DNA of 64,000 nucleotides from Dongia deserti (GTDB lineage: Bacteria; Pseudomonadota; Alphaproteobacteria; Dongiales; Dongiaceae), in assembly GCF_003574735.1 (NCBI RefSeq), contig NZ_QORW01000016.1, positions 62,001 to 126,000 on the forward strand, read 5' to 3'. Under the pieces are notes generated by a model. The model worked only from the letters and a program-made list of their open reading frames with translations, was not told the DNA's origin and ran no database searches. Position 1 is the stretch's first letter; each line of letters starts with the position of its first letter. Shown in pieces: positions 44,562-53,230 of this stretch. A program made the position numbers and the translations under genes.

Positions 44562-45245
44562 CTAGAACTTTTCCACCCAGGTACGCAGGTCCGCCTCCAG
44601 AGTCCAGGCGCTGCGCGGCTGCCGATAAATCGACCAATAAGCTTCGGCAATGTCGGCCGGTTTCAGCTTGGTGTCGCCCTCGGCGGTGCCGATCTGGCCG
44701 TCGATCAGCATATGTGCGACGTGGATGCCCTTGGGCCCGAGTTCGCGCGCCATGCTCTGCGCCAGAGCGCGCAGGCCGAACTTGGCGATCGCGAAGGGCG
44801 CGAAATTGGCGCTGCCCCGCAGCGAGGCGGTCGCACCGGTGAAAAGAATCGTGCCGCGTTCCGCCGGCACCATCACCTTGGCCGCCGCCTGCCCGACGAT
44901 GAATCCGCCCAGGCACCCAACGCGCCACGCGGCCTCGAGCTGGCCTGGCGTCAGATCCAGGATGCTGCCACGCGCATAGCCGCTGGCATTGAAGATCATC
45001 AGGTCCGGCACGCCGCCATCGCTGATCGCGTCGCCGAAGGCATGATCCACGCTGGCAGGATCACTCACATCGCACCGCAAGGCCGGCACGTCCTGCAGCC
45101 CGCGCTCATCGAGCAGCGTGCGCAGCCGGTCGCGATCGCGCGCGCCGGCGCTGACCTTCATCCCCTCGGTCAGGCACTTCTGGACCAAGGCCGCACCGAG
45201 CCCGGGCCCGACGCCGATCACAATGGCATGTGGATTGGATGACAT
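44562..45245 (-). CDS. SDR family oxidoreductase with altered catalytic residue
   Basis: A protein of 227 residues with the Rossmann start AIVIGVGPGLGAALV and NAS in FNASGYARG. At the active site the usual Tyr-x-x-x-Lys is F151-A-I-A-K155, so the catalytic tyrosine is missing while the lysine stays, and the preceding serine is also not at its usual place. It belongs to a known SDR group of the FGLRALAQSMARELGPKGIHVAH type. It may bind NADPH without normal dehydrogenase activity. It starts with ATG 45245 and has no close partner. Confidence 0.85.
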   Translation of the reverse strand: MSSNPHAIVIGVGPGLGAALVQKCLTEGMKVSAGARDRDRLRTLLDERGLQDVPALRCDVSDPASVDHAFGDAISDGGVPDLMIFNASGYARGSILDLTPGQLEAAWRVGCLGGFIVGQAAAKVMVPAERGTILFTGATASLRGSANFAPFAIAKFGLRALAQSMARELGPKGIHVAHMLIDGQIGTAEGDTKLKPADIAEAYWSIYRQPRSAWTLEADLRTWVEKF

Positions 45246-45344
45246 GATCGATCTCCGATCGTTCCATGCAGCGATTGGAGTATATCGGCCCACGCGCGAC
45301 CGCGCAGCGCCGCGCGATCATGGCTGCCATTCGATACGCGCGCG

Positions 45345-45854
45345 TCAGAGCGGCTTCGGAGGAACCATTTCGATCGTGCGCTTAGTGCGCCCGTCGTCCA
45401 GCTCGGCGCGCAATTTCCAGTTTTGCCACGTCGAGCGATAGAGTACCGGGTTGCTGATCTTCACCTTGGCGGTGCTGTCGACCACCGTGTTGGTGGCGCC
45501 GGACTGGCCGGAGAAGATCGGGAAGCCGATGCCGACGCCCGTTCCGATGCGTCCGGAAGAGCCGCCGAACACGCCGACGCCGACATTGGGTCTCGGCCCG
45601 CCACCGGAGCGATAGGTCTGCCGGTCGCGCTCGATATCGTAGGCTTCCGTCTTGGCGCCGGTCGGATCGATCAAGACGACCTGGGTTACCGGCAATGGAT
45701 CGCGCACCTTGAGCTCGATCACCGTCGGATCATCCTTCAGGAAATGCGCGTCGGTATAGGAGGTGCCGGTGCCGCCATAGCCGCTGCCGCCGCCGTTGCT
45801 GGAGCAGGCCGCCAGCAGGAGCATCGCGAAGATGGGCAGGATGGTTCGTCGCAT
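45345..45854 (-). CDS. Hypothetical lipoprotein
   Basis: A protein of 169 residues. A lipobox, LLLAAC, puts the lipid cysteine at residue 17, followed by a Gly/Ser-rich stretch (SSNGGGSGYGGTGTS). The mature part has short beta strands, a glycine-rich loop (VGVGVFGGSSGRIGTGVGIG), and the ending WKLRAELDDGRTKRTIEMVPP. No known domain. It should be anchored to the outer membrane. It starts at ATG 45854. Confidence 0.75.
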   Translation of the reverse strand: MRRTILPIFAMLLLAACSSNGGGSGYGGTGTSYTDAHFLKDDPTVIELKVRDPLPVTQVVLIDPTGAKTEAYDIERDRQTYRSGGGPRPNVGVGVFGGSSGRIGTGVGIGFPIFSGQSGATNTVVDSTAKVKISNPVLYRSTWQNWKLRAELDDGRTKRTIEMVPPKPL

Positions 45855-45941
45855 GGCTCTATTGTGCGCCTTCCAATACTGCAAACAAGGCCACCGTTGC
45901 TCACGCTCCCGTGAGACGGGTGATCCAGGTCACACACTTAA

Positions 45942-46010
45942 ACTGTCACCCGCCAAACGCAGCGCGAGCCCCTGGATCCATTCATCCGCTGCAGGTGCGA
46001 TTGAGTCTGC
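45942..46010. repeat. Partial copy of the dispersed palindrome
   Basis: One arm only: ACTGTCACCCGCCAAACGCA at 45942 and a GGATCCATTCATCCGC core; the second arm is lost. It lies between the lipoprotein and ccmI genes. Confidence 0.45.
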
Positions 46011-46018
46011 AACCGACG

Positions 46019-47383
46019 TCAGTTCGCGGGCTTACCGAGATTGTCGATCTGGCGCTGCAGTTGCTGGCGTTCGGGGGCACCTTCGGGCATCAGCGCCAAG
46101 ACCTTTTCCCACAGCGCTTTCGCCTCCTCCGAGCGGCCCTCTGCCCGCGCCACCACGCCCGCGTAGAACATGCCCAGCGGGTTCTCGGGATCCAGGGTGC
46201 GGATACGTTTCACCGCCTCGGGGAACTCCGCCGGCAGGATCTGGGCAAGATCGCTGCGACCCTGGATCAGCGATCCCGCGTAATCAATCTGCACGTCGAT
46301 GCGCGAGGGCGCGCGCTTCGCCGCTTCCGCCCAGGCCGCGCGCGCTTCCTCGCGCTTCTCCAGCACGCCATAAGCATTGGCGAGCTTGATCCAGCCTTCG
46401 AGATCGTCCGGATTTTCTTTCATCTTGGCCGCAAGGCGCTCGACCATGCTTTCGATGAAGGCCTGGCGCTCCTCCGGCGACATCCGCGCCGCTGCAGCCA
46501 TGTCCTCGGCACTCGGCCCTGCCGGGGCGGCGCCCGCAGCGCGGCCGGGCAGCGTGGCGGGATCCTTGCCCAGTTGCCGCGCTGCCTTGTCGATGTTGTC
46601 CGTCACCAGGCCACGCAGCGGCGCATTGGGCGGCAGTTGCCCCTCGAGCGCCAGCCAGTCGGTCAGCGCGCCTTCGACATCCTGGTTCTGCGCCTTGGCG
46701 AGCGCGAGGAAGAAGCGCGCGGTCGGGTCGGTGGGATCGGCTGCAAGCGCGCGCTGCAAGGCGCGCTGCGCGTCGGGACCGACGCGTCCGCCCGCCGCCA
46801 CGATCGCCGCATGCGCGTACTGGCGCAGCAGGTCCGGCTCCTTGCGGCCCAGCGCCATCGCCTTGGCGAAAGCATCTGCGGCATCCTTGGCGCGCTCGAC
46901 ATCGGCGTAAGCGCCGCCGAGCTCGATCCAGCTTTGCCCATCCGAAGGCGATTGCTCGACCTTCGCTTCCAGCGCCTGGATCTCCGGTGACGTGCGCTGT
47001 CGCTCTTCCGCCAGCCGCTCCATCGCCGATTGCGACGGCAAGTGCGGCGAACCTAGGAAGAGGTAAATTCCGAAGCCCGCCAGCGGCAAAATAACTGCCA
47101 TGGCAAGCGTCAGCGCATGGCTGGGCGGCCGCGCGGGCTGGAACCTCTTCCCTTCATCCAGCGCCAGGATGCGCCGCTCGATCTCGATCTGTGCCGCGCG
47201 CGCTTGCTCCGCGGTCAGGAGGCCGCGCTGCTCGTCGCGAGTCAGCTCCGCCAGCTGATCGCGATAGACCTCGAGCGCGAAGGCGTCCTCGCTCTTGAAC
47301 TTGCGCGTGTCGAAGAGGGGCGCCGCCAGCACGACAGCGGCGGCAAGGGTCAGCACACCAGCGATGATCCAGAACAGAATCAT
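46019..47383 (-). CDS. ccmI: c-type cytochrome biogenesis protein CcmI (CycH)
   Basis: A protein of 454 residues. Two transmembrane helices (about 3-22 and 88-107) flank a cytoplasmic coiled region with YRDQLAELTRDEQRGLL. TPR repeats follow in the periplasm (for example SWIELGGAYADVERAKDAADAFAKAMALG and GWIKLANAYGVLEKREEARAAW). CcmI holds apocytochromes for the heme ligation complex CcmF/H. The ATG at 47383 overlaps the ccmH stop codon (ATGA). It ends the ccm cluster. Confidence 0.92.
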   Translation of the reverse strand: MILFWIIAGVLTLAAAVVLAAPLFDTRKFKSEDAFALEVYRDQLAELTRDEQRGLLTAEQARAAQIEIERRILALDEGKRFQPARPPSHALTLAMAVILPLAGFGIYLFLGSPHLPSQSAMERLAEERQRTSPEIQALEAKVEQSPSDGQSWIELGGAYADVERAKDAADAFAKAMALGRKEPDLLRQYAHAAIVAAGGRVGPDAQRALQRALAADPTDPTARFFLALAKAQNQDVEGALTDWLALEGQLPPNAPLRGLVTDNIDKAARQLGKDPATLPGRAAGAAPAGPSAEDMAAAARMSPEERQAFIESMVERLAAKMKENPDDLEGWIKLANAYGVLEKREEARAAWAEAAKRAPSRIDVQIDYAGSLIQGRSDLAQILPAEFPEAVKRIRTLDPENPLGMFYAGVVARAEGRSEEAKALWEKVLALMPEGAPERQQLQRQIDNLGKPAN

Positions 47384-47847
47384 GCGCCGCCCTCCCGGTC
47401 GTTCAGCAGGCGCGCGACCCGGCTCTGCTCTTCGGGATCGAGTTCGCGCACGCGCGCCGGTTCCTGCGCACGGCGGCGGAAGAAGATCGCGACGCCGATC
47501 GCCGCGAACACCAGGATCGCGAAAGGCCCGATCCACAGCGCGTAGGTCGAGGTCTTGAAGGGCGGATCGAACAGCACAAAGTCGCCATAGCGCGCGACCA
47601 GGTAGTCGCGGATTTCCTGATCGCTCCTGCCCGCCCCGATCTGTTCGCGGATGATGGCGCGCACTTCTTTGGCGATGTCGGCATCGGAATCGGCGACCGA
47701 CTGGCTCTGGCAGACCACGCAGCGGATCTCGCGCGACAGGTCGCGTGCACGCTGCTCCAGCTTCGGATCGGCGAGCTGCACTTCCTGCGCCAGCGCCGGC
47801 GCGAGGCCCAGCCACAGCACGGCCAGGACGGCAAGGACGCGCCTCAT
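47380..47847 (-). CDS. ccmH: Cytochrome c-type biogenesis protein CcmH
   Basis: A protein of 155 residues with a signal-like start, the redox motif RCVVCQSQS (C43, C46) and a C-terminal transmembrane helix near 106-125. The motif LVxRYGDFVLFDPP is conserved. It reduces apocytochrome cysteines together with CcmG and works with CcmF. Its start and stop codons overlap those of ccmG and ccmI. Confidence 0.95.
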   Translation of the reverse strand: MRRVLAVLAVLWLGLAPALAQEVQLADPKLEQRARDLSREIRCVVCQSQSVADSDADIAKEVRAIIREQIGAGRSDQEIRDYLVARYGDFVLFDPPFKTSTYALWIGPFAILVFAAIGVAIFFRRRAQEPARVRELDPEEQSRVARLLNDREGGA

Positions 47848-48380
47848 CGCTTCGCCTCCGCGATCGCGGGCGCAAGCTGGTTGCGCAGGCCATCGGGACT
47901 CAACGGCCCGGCAAAGCGATAGCGCACGATACCGTTGCCATCCACCAGGAAGGTCTCAGGGATTCCGGTGATGCCGAAATCGATGCCGGTACGGCCGTTC
48001 TCATCCGTGCCGGTCGCGACGTAGGGATCGCCGAGCTCGGCGAGGAAGGCGCGCGAGTCGTCCGGCTTGTCCTTCCAGGCGATGCCGATGATCGGCACGC
48101 CGAACTCCGCGCTGATCTGCTTCAGCAGCGGATGCTCCGCGCGGCACGGCAGGCACCACGAAGCGAAGAAGTTGATGGCCACCAGCTGGCCTTGGAAGGA
48201 CTCGAGCGTCAGGCGCGGCGCCCCTTCATGCAGGCCCGGCAGATCGATCATCGGCGCCGGCTTGCCCACCAGGGCCGAGGGCAGGACGCTCTTGTCCCGC
48301 TTCGGATCGAGGCCGATCCAGAACACCGCCACCAGAATGGCGACGATCAGAATCGGCAACAGGAAGACCAGTCTGCGCAT
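47844..48380 (-). CDS. ccmG: Thiol:disulfide interchange protein CcmG (DsbE)
   Basis: A membrane-anchored thioredoxin-like protein of 178 residues. One N-terminal helix (about 4-22), then the CcmG domain with WCLPC (C76, C79), GIAWKDKPDDSRAFL and the cis-proline strand GITGIPETFLVD. It passes electrons to apocytochrome c. It starts ten bases after the ccmF stop codon. Confidence 0.96.
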   Translation of the reverse strand: MRRLVFLLPILIVAILVAVFWIGLDPKRDKSVLPSALVGKPAPMIDLPGLHEGAPRLTLESFQGQLVAINFFASWCLPCRAEHPLLKQISAEFGVPIIGIAWKDKPDDSRAFLAELGDPYVATGTDENGRTGIDFGITGIPETFLVDGNGIVRYRFAGPLSPDGLRNQLAPAIAEAKR

Positions 48381-48390
48381 GATCGATGAC

Positions 48391-50367
48391 TTACGCTCTC
48401 ACGGCTTGTGCGGCACCGGCGCGAACGGGTGCACCCACGCGATAGCGCCGGTCGCTGAGACTCGTCAGGCCACCCGCCACCATCACCAGTGCGCCGAACC
48501 AGATCCATGTCACCAGCGGCTCGTGATAGACGCGCACCAGCCAGCCGCCCTTGCCGTCGGGCTCGCCGATCACCGCATAGAGATCGGCAAGCGGCCCTGA
48601 GCGGATCGCGGCCTCGGTTGTCGGCATCGGCTGCACCATATATTGCCGCCGCTCCGGATAGAGATCGGCGACGAATCTGCCGTCGCGGCTGACGATGAAA
48701 TGCGCCTGGTCGGCAAGGTAGTTCTCGCCCCGCACACCCTCCACGCTTTCGAGCTTGAAGTCGTAGCCCTGCAACGTGAGCGACTGGCCCGGATGCAGCA
48801 GCCTTATCTCCTCGCTCTTCCAGGCGCCGGCGCCGGTCATGCCGATGACCGCGATGGCGAGGCCGAGATGCGCCAGCGTCATGCCATAGGTGGCGCGTGG
48901 CGTGTGGCGGATGCGCGTCCAGACGCGCCCCGGCTTGCCGTCGAACAGGCGAATGCGCTCCATGAACTCGATGAGCGTTCCGACCAGCAGCCACACGCCG
49001 ACGAACAGGCCGAGGGGGGCCAGGATCGGCCCATCCGCCTTGATCCAGATCGCGATGATCGCGGCGCCGAGCGCGCAAATGCCGGCGGCAATCAAACGCT
49101 GCAACGCGCCTTTCACGTCGCCGCGCTTCCAGCCCAGGAACGGCCCGATCGCCATCAGGATCAGCAGCGGCAAGGCGAGCACGCCGAAGGTCGCCATATA
49201 GAACGGCCCGCCGACCGAGATTGTCTTTCCCGTGGTGAGCTCCAGCAGCAGCGGATAGAGCGTGCCCAGCAGCACCGTCGCCGTCATGGTGGCCAGCAGC
49301 AGGTTGTTCATCACCAAGGCACCTTCGCGGCTCAGTGGTGCGAACAGGCCGCCGCCGCGCAGGGTCGGCGCCCGCATGGCGTAGAGCGACAACGGCGCGC
49401 CGATCGCAATGGCGAGCAAAGCGAGGATGAAGACGCCGCGGGTCGGATCGTCGGCGAAGGCATGCACCGAGGTGATGATGCCGGAGCGTACCAGGAAGGT
49501 GCCGAGCAGCGAAAAGCCGAAGGTCAGGATCGACAGCAGGATTGTCCAGCTCTTGAGCGCGTCGCGCTTCTCGACGACCAGGGCGGTATGCAGCAAAGCT
49601 GTGCCGATCAGCCACGGCATGAACGACGCGTTCTCCACCGGGTCCCAGAACCACCAGCCGCCCCAGCCGAGCTCGTTGTAGGCCCACCAGGAGCCGAGCA
49701 CGATTCCGCCGGTGAGCGACGTCCAGGACAGCAGGCACCATGGCCTGACCCAGCGCGCCCAGGCCGCATCGACCTTGCCGTCAATCAGGGCCGCGACCGC
49801 AAAGGAGAACACGATCGAGAACCCGACATAGCCGAGATAGAGCATCGGCGGATGCATGGCGAGGCCGGGATCCTGCAGCAGCGGATTGAGCTCTTCCCCC
49901 TGGAACGGCGCGGGATCGAGCCGCGCGAATGGGTTCGAGGTCAGCAGCATGAAGAGCAGGAACCCGACCGAGATCATGGCCTGAATGCTGAGCGTGCGCG
50001 CCTTCAGCCGCGGCGGCAGGTTGTCGCCGAACGAGGCCACAAGCGCACCGAACACGGTGAGAATGAGCACCCAGAGCAGCAGCGAGCCCTCGTGATTGCC
50101 CCAGGTGCCGCTGAGCTTGTAGATCAGTGGCTGCTCGCTGTGCGAATGCTGGGTCACGATAGCGACCGAGAAGTCGGAGATCGCGAACGAATACATCAAT
50201 GCGAGGAAGGCGAACGCGACGAACCCGAACTGCGCCCGCGCTGCCGGCCGCGCCAGTTGCATCCACGGCCGAACGCCCCGCGCCGCCCCCACCATCGGCA
50301 ACGTCGCCTGCGCCAGCGCCATCACCAGCGCCAGCACCAGAGCGTAATGGCCGAGCTCGGGGATCAT
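48391..50367 (-). CDS. ccmF: Heme lyase subunit CcmF
   Basis: A polytopic membrane protein of 658 residues with about fifteen helices. The WWD-like heme-binding motif GGWWFWDPVENASFMPW lies near 230-245, and histidines of the HSHSE and MHPPMLYLGY loops flank it. With CcmH and CcmI it ligates heme to apocytochromes. A palindromic repeat lies between it and ccmE, which is unusual inside an operon. Confidence 0.96.
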   Translation of the reverse strand: MIPELGHYALVLALVMALAQATLPMVGAARGVRPWMQLARPAARAQFGFVAFAFLALMYSFAISDFSVAIVTQHSHSEQPLIYKLSGTWGNHEGSLLLWVLILTVFGALVASFGDNLPPRLKARTLSIQAMISVGFLLFMLLTSNPFARLDPAPFQGEELNPLLQDPGLAMHPPMLYLGYVGFSIVFSFAVAALIDGKVDAAWARWVRPWCLLSWTSLTGGIVLGSWWAYNELGWGGWWFWDPVENASFMPWLIGTALLHTALVVEKRDALKSWTILLSILTFGFSLLGTFLVRSGIITSVHAFADDPTRGVFILALLAIAIGAPLSLYAMRAPTLRGGGLFAPLSREGALVMNNLLLATMTATVLLGTLYPLLLELTTGKTISVGGPFYMATFGVLALPLLILMAIGPFLGWKRGDVKGALQRLIAAGICALGAAIIAIWIKADGPILAPLGLFVGVWLLVGTLIEFMERIRLFDGKPGRVWTRIRHTPRATYGMTLAHLGLAIAVIGMTGAGAWKSEEIRLLHPGQSLTLQGYDFKLESVEGVRGENYLADQAHFIVSRDGRFVADLYPERRQYMVQPMPTTEAAIRSGPLADLYAVIGEPDGKGGWLVRVYHEPLVTWIWFGALVMVAGGLTSLSDRRYRVGAPVRAGAAQAVRA

Positions 50368-50405
50368 GCGCTGTACTCCATCGACTCCCGGCCTGCCAAT
50401 TTTCC

Positions 50406-50506
50406 GTCATGGTCGGACTTGGTCCGACCATCCGCGAGTTTCGTTCGGCAGCGCAAAGCGGTCGCAGGCAAACTCGTGGATGGTCGTGCCAAGCACGACA
50501 ATGACG
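50406..50506. repeat. Dispersed palindrome inside the ccm cluster
   Basis: The left part GTCATGGTCGGACTTGGTCC and right part GGTCGTGCCAAGCACGACAA are each palindromic and also pair with each other. It lies in the 166-base gap between ccmF and ccmE. It may lower expression of ccmFGHI compared with ccmCDE. Confidence 0.65.
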
Positions 50507-50533
50507 ACTGAGAACGTATCCTGATCGCGTGCA

Positions 50534-51001
50534 TCACTGCGTCACCGCCGGCTGCGCTGTGCCCTTGCCTTCGGTCTCCTGCCAGCGGCCCGACTCTTTC
50601 AGCGCCTTGGCGACTTCGGGCGGCATGTAGGTTTCGTCGTGTTTGGCGAGCACCTCGCTCGCCACGAACTGGCCGGCGCCGTCGAACGCACCCTGCACCA
50701 CGACGCCCTGGCCCTCGCGGAACAGATCCGGCAGCAGGCCGCGATAGCTCACGCGCACGTTGTTGCTGAGATCGGTCACGGAAAACGCGACCGTCTCGCC
50801 GCTTTTTTTCACGCTCCCGGCTTCCACGAGGCCGCCCAGGCGGATCTGTTGGCCGGCATTCGGCTGCTTCTCGGCGATCTGGGTCGGACTGAGGAAGAAC
50901 ACCAGCTCCTCGTTCAATGCGCGCAAGATCAACGTCGCCGCGATGCCGAGCACGACCAAGGTCGCGAGCACGAGATAGAGGCGGAGGCGCTTGCGGCTCA
51001 T
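50534..51001 (-). CDS. ccmE: Heme chaperone CcmE
   Basis: A protein of 155 residues with an N-terminal helix (about 8-27) and an OB fold in the periplasm. Heme binds covalently to H121 in LAKHDETYMPPEV, with Y125 as ligand. It receives heme from CcmC and hands it to CcmF. ATG 51001 overlaps the ccmD stop codon. Confidence 0.96.
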   Translation of the reverse strand: MSRKRLRLYLVLATLVVLGIAATLILRALNEELVFFLSPTQIAEKQPNAGQQIRLGGLVEAGSVKKSGETVAFSVTDLSNNVRVSYRGLLPDLFREGQGVVVQGAFDGAGQFVASEVLAKHDETYMPPEVAKALKESGRWQETEGKGTAQPAVTQ

Positions 51002-51183
51002 GCGTCGTCACTCATGGCGGGATCCGATTCCGTCACGCGCTCCAGCGCACGTTCGGCCGCACGCAGGCGGCGCCAGCTCAACAGCGCGAACGCGATCAGC
51101 ATCAGCGCCGCCACGCCGTAGGCCGGCCACACGAACGCGGCGTCTCCACCCATATCAAAGAATCCGGCGCTCACTGTGTTCAT
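50998..51183 (-). CDS. ccmD: Heme exporter protein CcmD
   Basis: A small protein of 61 residues with one transmembrane helix (FVWPAYGVAALMLIAFALLSW) followed by a charged helix (RRLRAAERALERV). This is the classic CcmD layout; it helps release holo-CcmE from CcmABC. I chose ATG 51183; a longer reading frame would overlap ccmC more deeply. Confidence 0.88.
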   Translation of the reverse strand: MNTVSAGFFDMGGDAAFVWPAYGVAALMLIAFALLSWRRLRAAERALERVTESDPAMSDDA

Positions 51184-51196
51184 CGTCCCAGCCCGG

Positions 51197-51925
51197 CTAG
51201 CGCGCAAATGCGGCGGCGCGGTGGCGGGCTTCCAGCAGCATCGCTTTCATGCGCGTCATCACTACGGCGAAGAAATAGAGCGTGAAGGCGACGATCATGG
51301 TGAAGAGCGGCCACAGCATTGACGGATCGATGCTGGGTCCGTCCATGCGCAGGATGCTTTCCGACTGGTGCAGCGTGTTCCACCAATCGACCGAGTATTT
51401 GATGATCGGCAGGTTGATCAATCCGACGACGGCGATAATCGCCGCAGAGCGCCGTCCGCGCTGCCGCTCGTCGAAGGCGTGCGTCAGGGCAATGTGGCCG
51501 ACATAGAGAAAGAACAGGACCAGGAACGAGGTCAGCCGTGCATCCCACACCCAGTAGGTGCCCCAGGTCGGCTTGCCCCACAGCGAGCCCGTCACCAGCG
51601 CAACGAAGGTGAAGCCGGCTCCCACCGGCGCGATCGCTTCGGAGGCGACGTCCGCCAGCGGATGTCGCCAGATCAGCGCGCTCGCCCCCGCCGCACCCAG
51701 CAGCCCATAGCCCATCATCGCCATCCAGGCGGAGGGCACGTGGATATACATGATGCGTACGGTATCGCCCTGCTGGTAGTCCGGCGGCGACCCGACCAGC
51801 GCGAGATAGAGCCCCACCGCGAACAGGATCACCGCCCCGCCCGTGAGCCACGGCAGCAGCGCGCCAGCCAGGCGCAGGAAGCGCCCCGGGTTGGCAAAAC
51901 GATGGATATTAAAGCCTGTCGCCAT
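51197..51925 (-). CDS. ccmC: Heme transporter/ligase CcmC
   Basis: A six-helix membrane protein of 242 residues. The WWD motif WGTYWVWDARLTS and the histidines in IHVPSAW and VGHIALTHAF are present. It loads heme on CcmE. It is separated from ccmB by the OmpA-like lipoprotein gene, so it must have its own promoter or read-through. Confidence 0.96.
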   Translation of the reverse strand: MATGFNIHRFANPGRFLRLAGALLPWLTGGAVILFAVGLYLALVGSPPDYQQGDTVRIMYIHVPSAWMAMMGYGLLGAAGASALIWRHPLADVASEAIAPVGAGFTFVALVTGSLWGKPTWGTYWVWDARLTSFLVLFFLYVGHIALTHAFDERQRGRRSAAIIAVVGLINLPIIKYSVDWWNTLHQSESILRMDGPSIDPSMLWPLFTMIVAFTLYFFAVVMTRMKAMLLEARHRAAAFAR

Positions 51926-52021
51926 GGGGGTTTATATACAGCCCGCCCCCCGCCGAAACCAGCCGCCCGCCCCTGGTCTTTCGGCCTAGCGGCAATCGGC
52001 CTCAAGCGCCCCCTAATTTTC

Positions 52022-52112
52022 CGTCACCCCGGCCAAGCCGCAGCGCGAACCGGCATCCATTTATCCGCGGCAAGGGCCGTGCGGCGGAAGAATGGATCCC
52101 GGGTCGGTCAAC
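52022..52112. repeat. Dispersed palindrome copy upstream of ccmC
   Basis: Begins CGTCACCCCGGCCAAGCCGC and ends near GGATCCCGGGTCGGTCA. It is degenerate, and part of the inverted arm is lost. It is one of four structures in the gene-free interval 51926-52291. Confidence 0.6.
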
Positions 52113-52134
52113 GTGCGTATCGGTGCCTGCGCGC

Positions 52135-52166
52135 AAAAAAAAAGGGCGCCGCCTTGCGGCGACGCC
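52135..52166 (-). terminator. Intrinsic terminator after the OmpA-like gene
   Basis: On the minus strand GGGCGTCGCCGC-AAG-GCGGCGCCC forms a stem with one bulge and is followed by nine T residues (52143-52135). It would end the transcript of the OmpA-like lipoprotein gene before ccmC. Confidence 0.85.
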
Positions 52167-52250
52167 CTGCTCTACCCCCAAGGAAATGCTTGGAGCCGGT
52201 GCCCTGGCTCCCACTTTGTGCCCTGCCGTTTTTCCCCCAGCAGGAGGTAC

Positions 52251-52285
52251 GCGCCGGGCCGGTCCCCCCGGAACCGGCCCGGGGC
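52251..52285. repeat. G/C-rich inverted repeat next to the OmpA-like stop codon
   Basis: GGGCCGGT (52256-52263) and ACCGGCCC (52273-52280) form a perfect eight-base stem, extended by GCGCC/GGCGC outside. It lies seven bases from the stop codon and may protect the mRNA or cause pausing upstream of the terminator. Confidence 0.6.
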
Positions 52286-52291
52286 GCGCCG

Positions 52292-53023
52292 TTATGGTCC
52301 CTGGTTGTAGGTTCCGTGCGGCGCGACCAAGATCTCGACGCGACGGTCTTCCGGATTGGCCTCGGAATCGGCGGCCCCTTCGGGCTCACCCACCGCCACG
52401 ACAGAAACAGAGCCCGCTAACGGTCCCCCCAGACCGCGCAGGGCCTGGGCCACCGCCTGCGCCCGGCGTTGTGCCAGCGCGCGATTGGCCTCAAGCGAAC
52501 CTTGGGTATCGGCGTAACCGGTGATGACCACCGTTGCGATCGGATATTGGCTGAGGAAGCCCGACACCTCGTCCAGAACTGGCTGGTCGTCATCGCCCAA
52601 CGCGGCGGAACCGGTGTCGAAATAGACTGCCCTCGTGAGCGCCCCGACCGTCTGGGGCACGTGCAGCGATTCAAGGTATGCGATGCGGGCGCGCAAGGGA
52701 TCGAGGATGCGGTTCAGCGCATCTTCGGCCCGGCGACGGTGCTCCGCCGACTCCTCCGCCAGCCGCACGCCCTCTTCGCGCGCGCTCAAGCTGGCATGGA
52801 GGTACGGTGGAACCTGGCTGACCTCGTCGTGGATCTCTTCCGCGCGGCGCGCTTTGTCGCCGGCCTCGTTCAGATTGTAGAGAAATTCGCCGAAATCGCC
52901 TTCGCGCGTCTGCTCGACATTGGCGGCGATGTTGTCGAGATCGGGCTGGCGGTCGGGGACGGCGCAGGCTGCGAGCGCGAGCAGAGACGCGCCGAGCGAG
53001 GCCAGCTTCACGCCGCGGGTCAT
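52292..53023 (-). CDS. OmpA family lipoprotein
   Basis: A protein of 243 residues. A lipobox, LLALAAC, puts the lipid cysteine at residue 20. A charged, helical stretch of about 90 residues follows (ARRAEEIHDEVSQ, RRRAEDALNRILD), and then an OmpA C-terminal domain (about 125-240) with VYFDTGSAAL, VVITGYADTQGS and ANRALAQRRAQAVAQAL. The domain binds peptidoglycan and ties it to the outer membrane. It has its own terminator and probably its own promoter, and splits ccmAB from ccmCDEFGHI. Confidence 0.9.
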   Translation of the reverse strand: MTRGVKLASLGASLLALAACAVPDRQPDLDNIAANVEQTREGDFGEFLYNLNEAGDKARRAEEIHDEVSQVPPYLHASLSAREEGVRLAEESAEHRRRAEDALNRILDPLRARIAYLESLHVPQTVGALTRAVYFDTGSAALGDDDQPVLDEVSGFLSQYPIATVVITGYADTQGSLEANRALAQRRAQAVAQALRGLGGPLAGSVSVVAVGEPEGAADSEANPEDRRVEILVAPHGTYNQGP

Positions 53024-53230
53024 GCTGTACTCTTCCCCCTACGCACGATCATCTTTCTTGAATGCTCGTCCAGCACGGCTGGTGCAGAGCGGCCATAACA
53101 TAGGTTCAAGTCGAGGACAGAATCCATAGGAAATCATTGGATTTTTCGAATGGCTGTGTCGAACAATCCATACTTGTTGCGCATTCGCCACAGATTATGG
53201 CCGCGCTCTATAGCGATTGGACTAACGGTC

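Noticed and set aside
46019-47893. Reading ccmI as a protein of 624 residues
   Set aside because: The extra N-terminus would overlap the ccmH gene in another frame; the ATG at 47383 coupled to the ccmH stop codon is much more likely.
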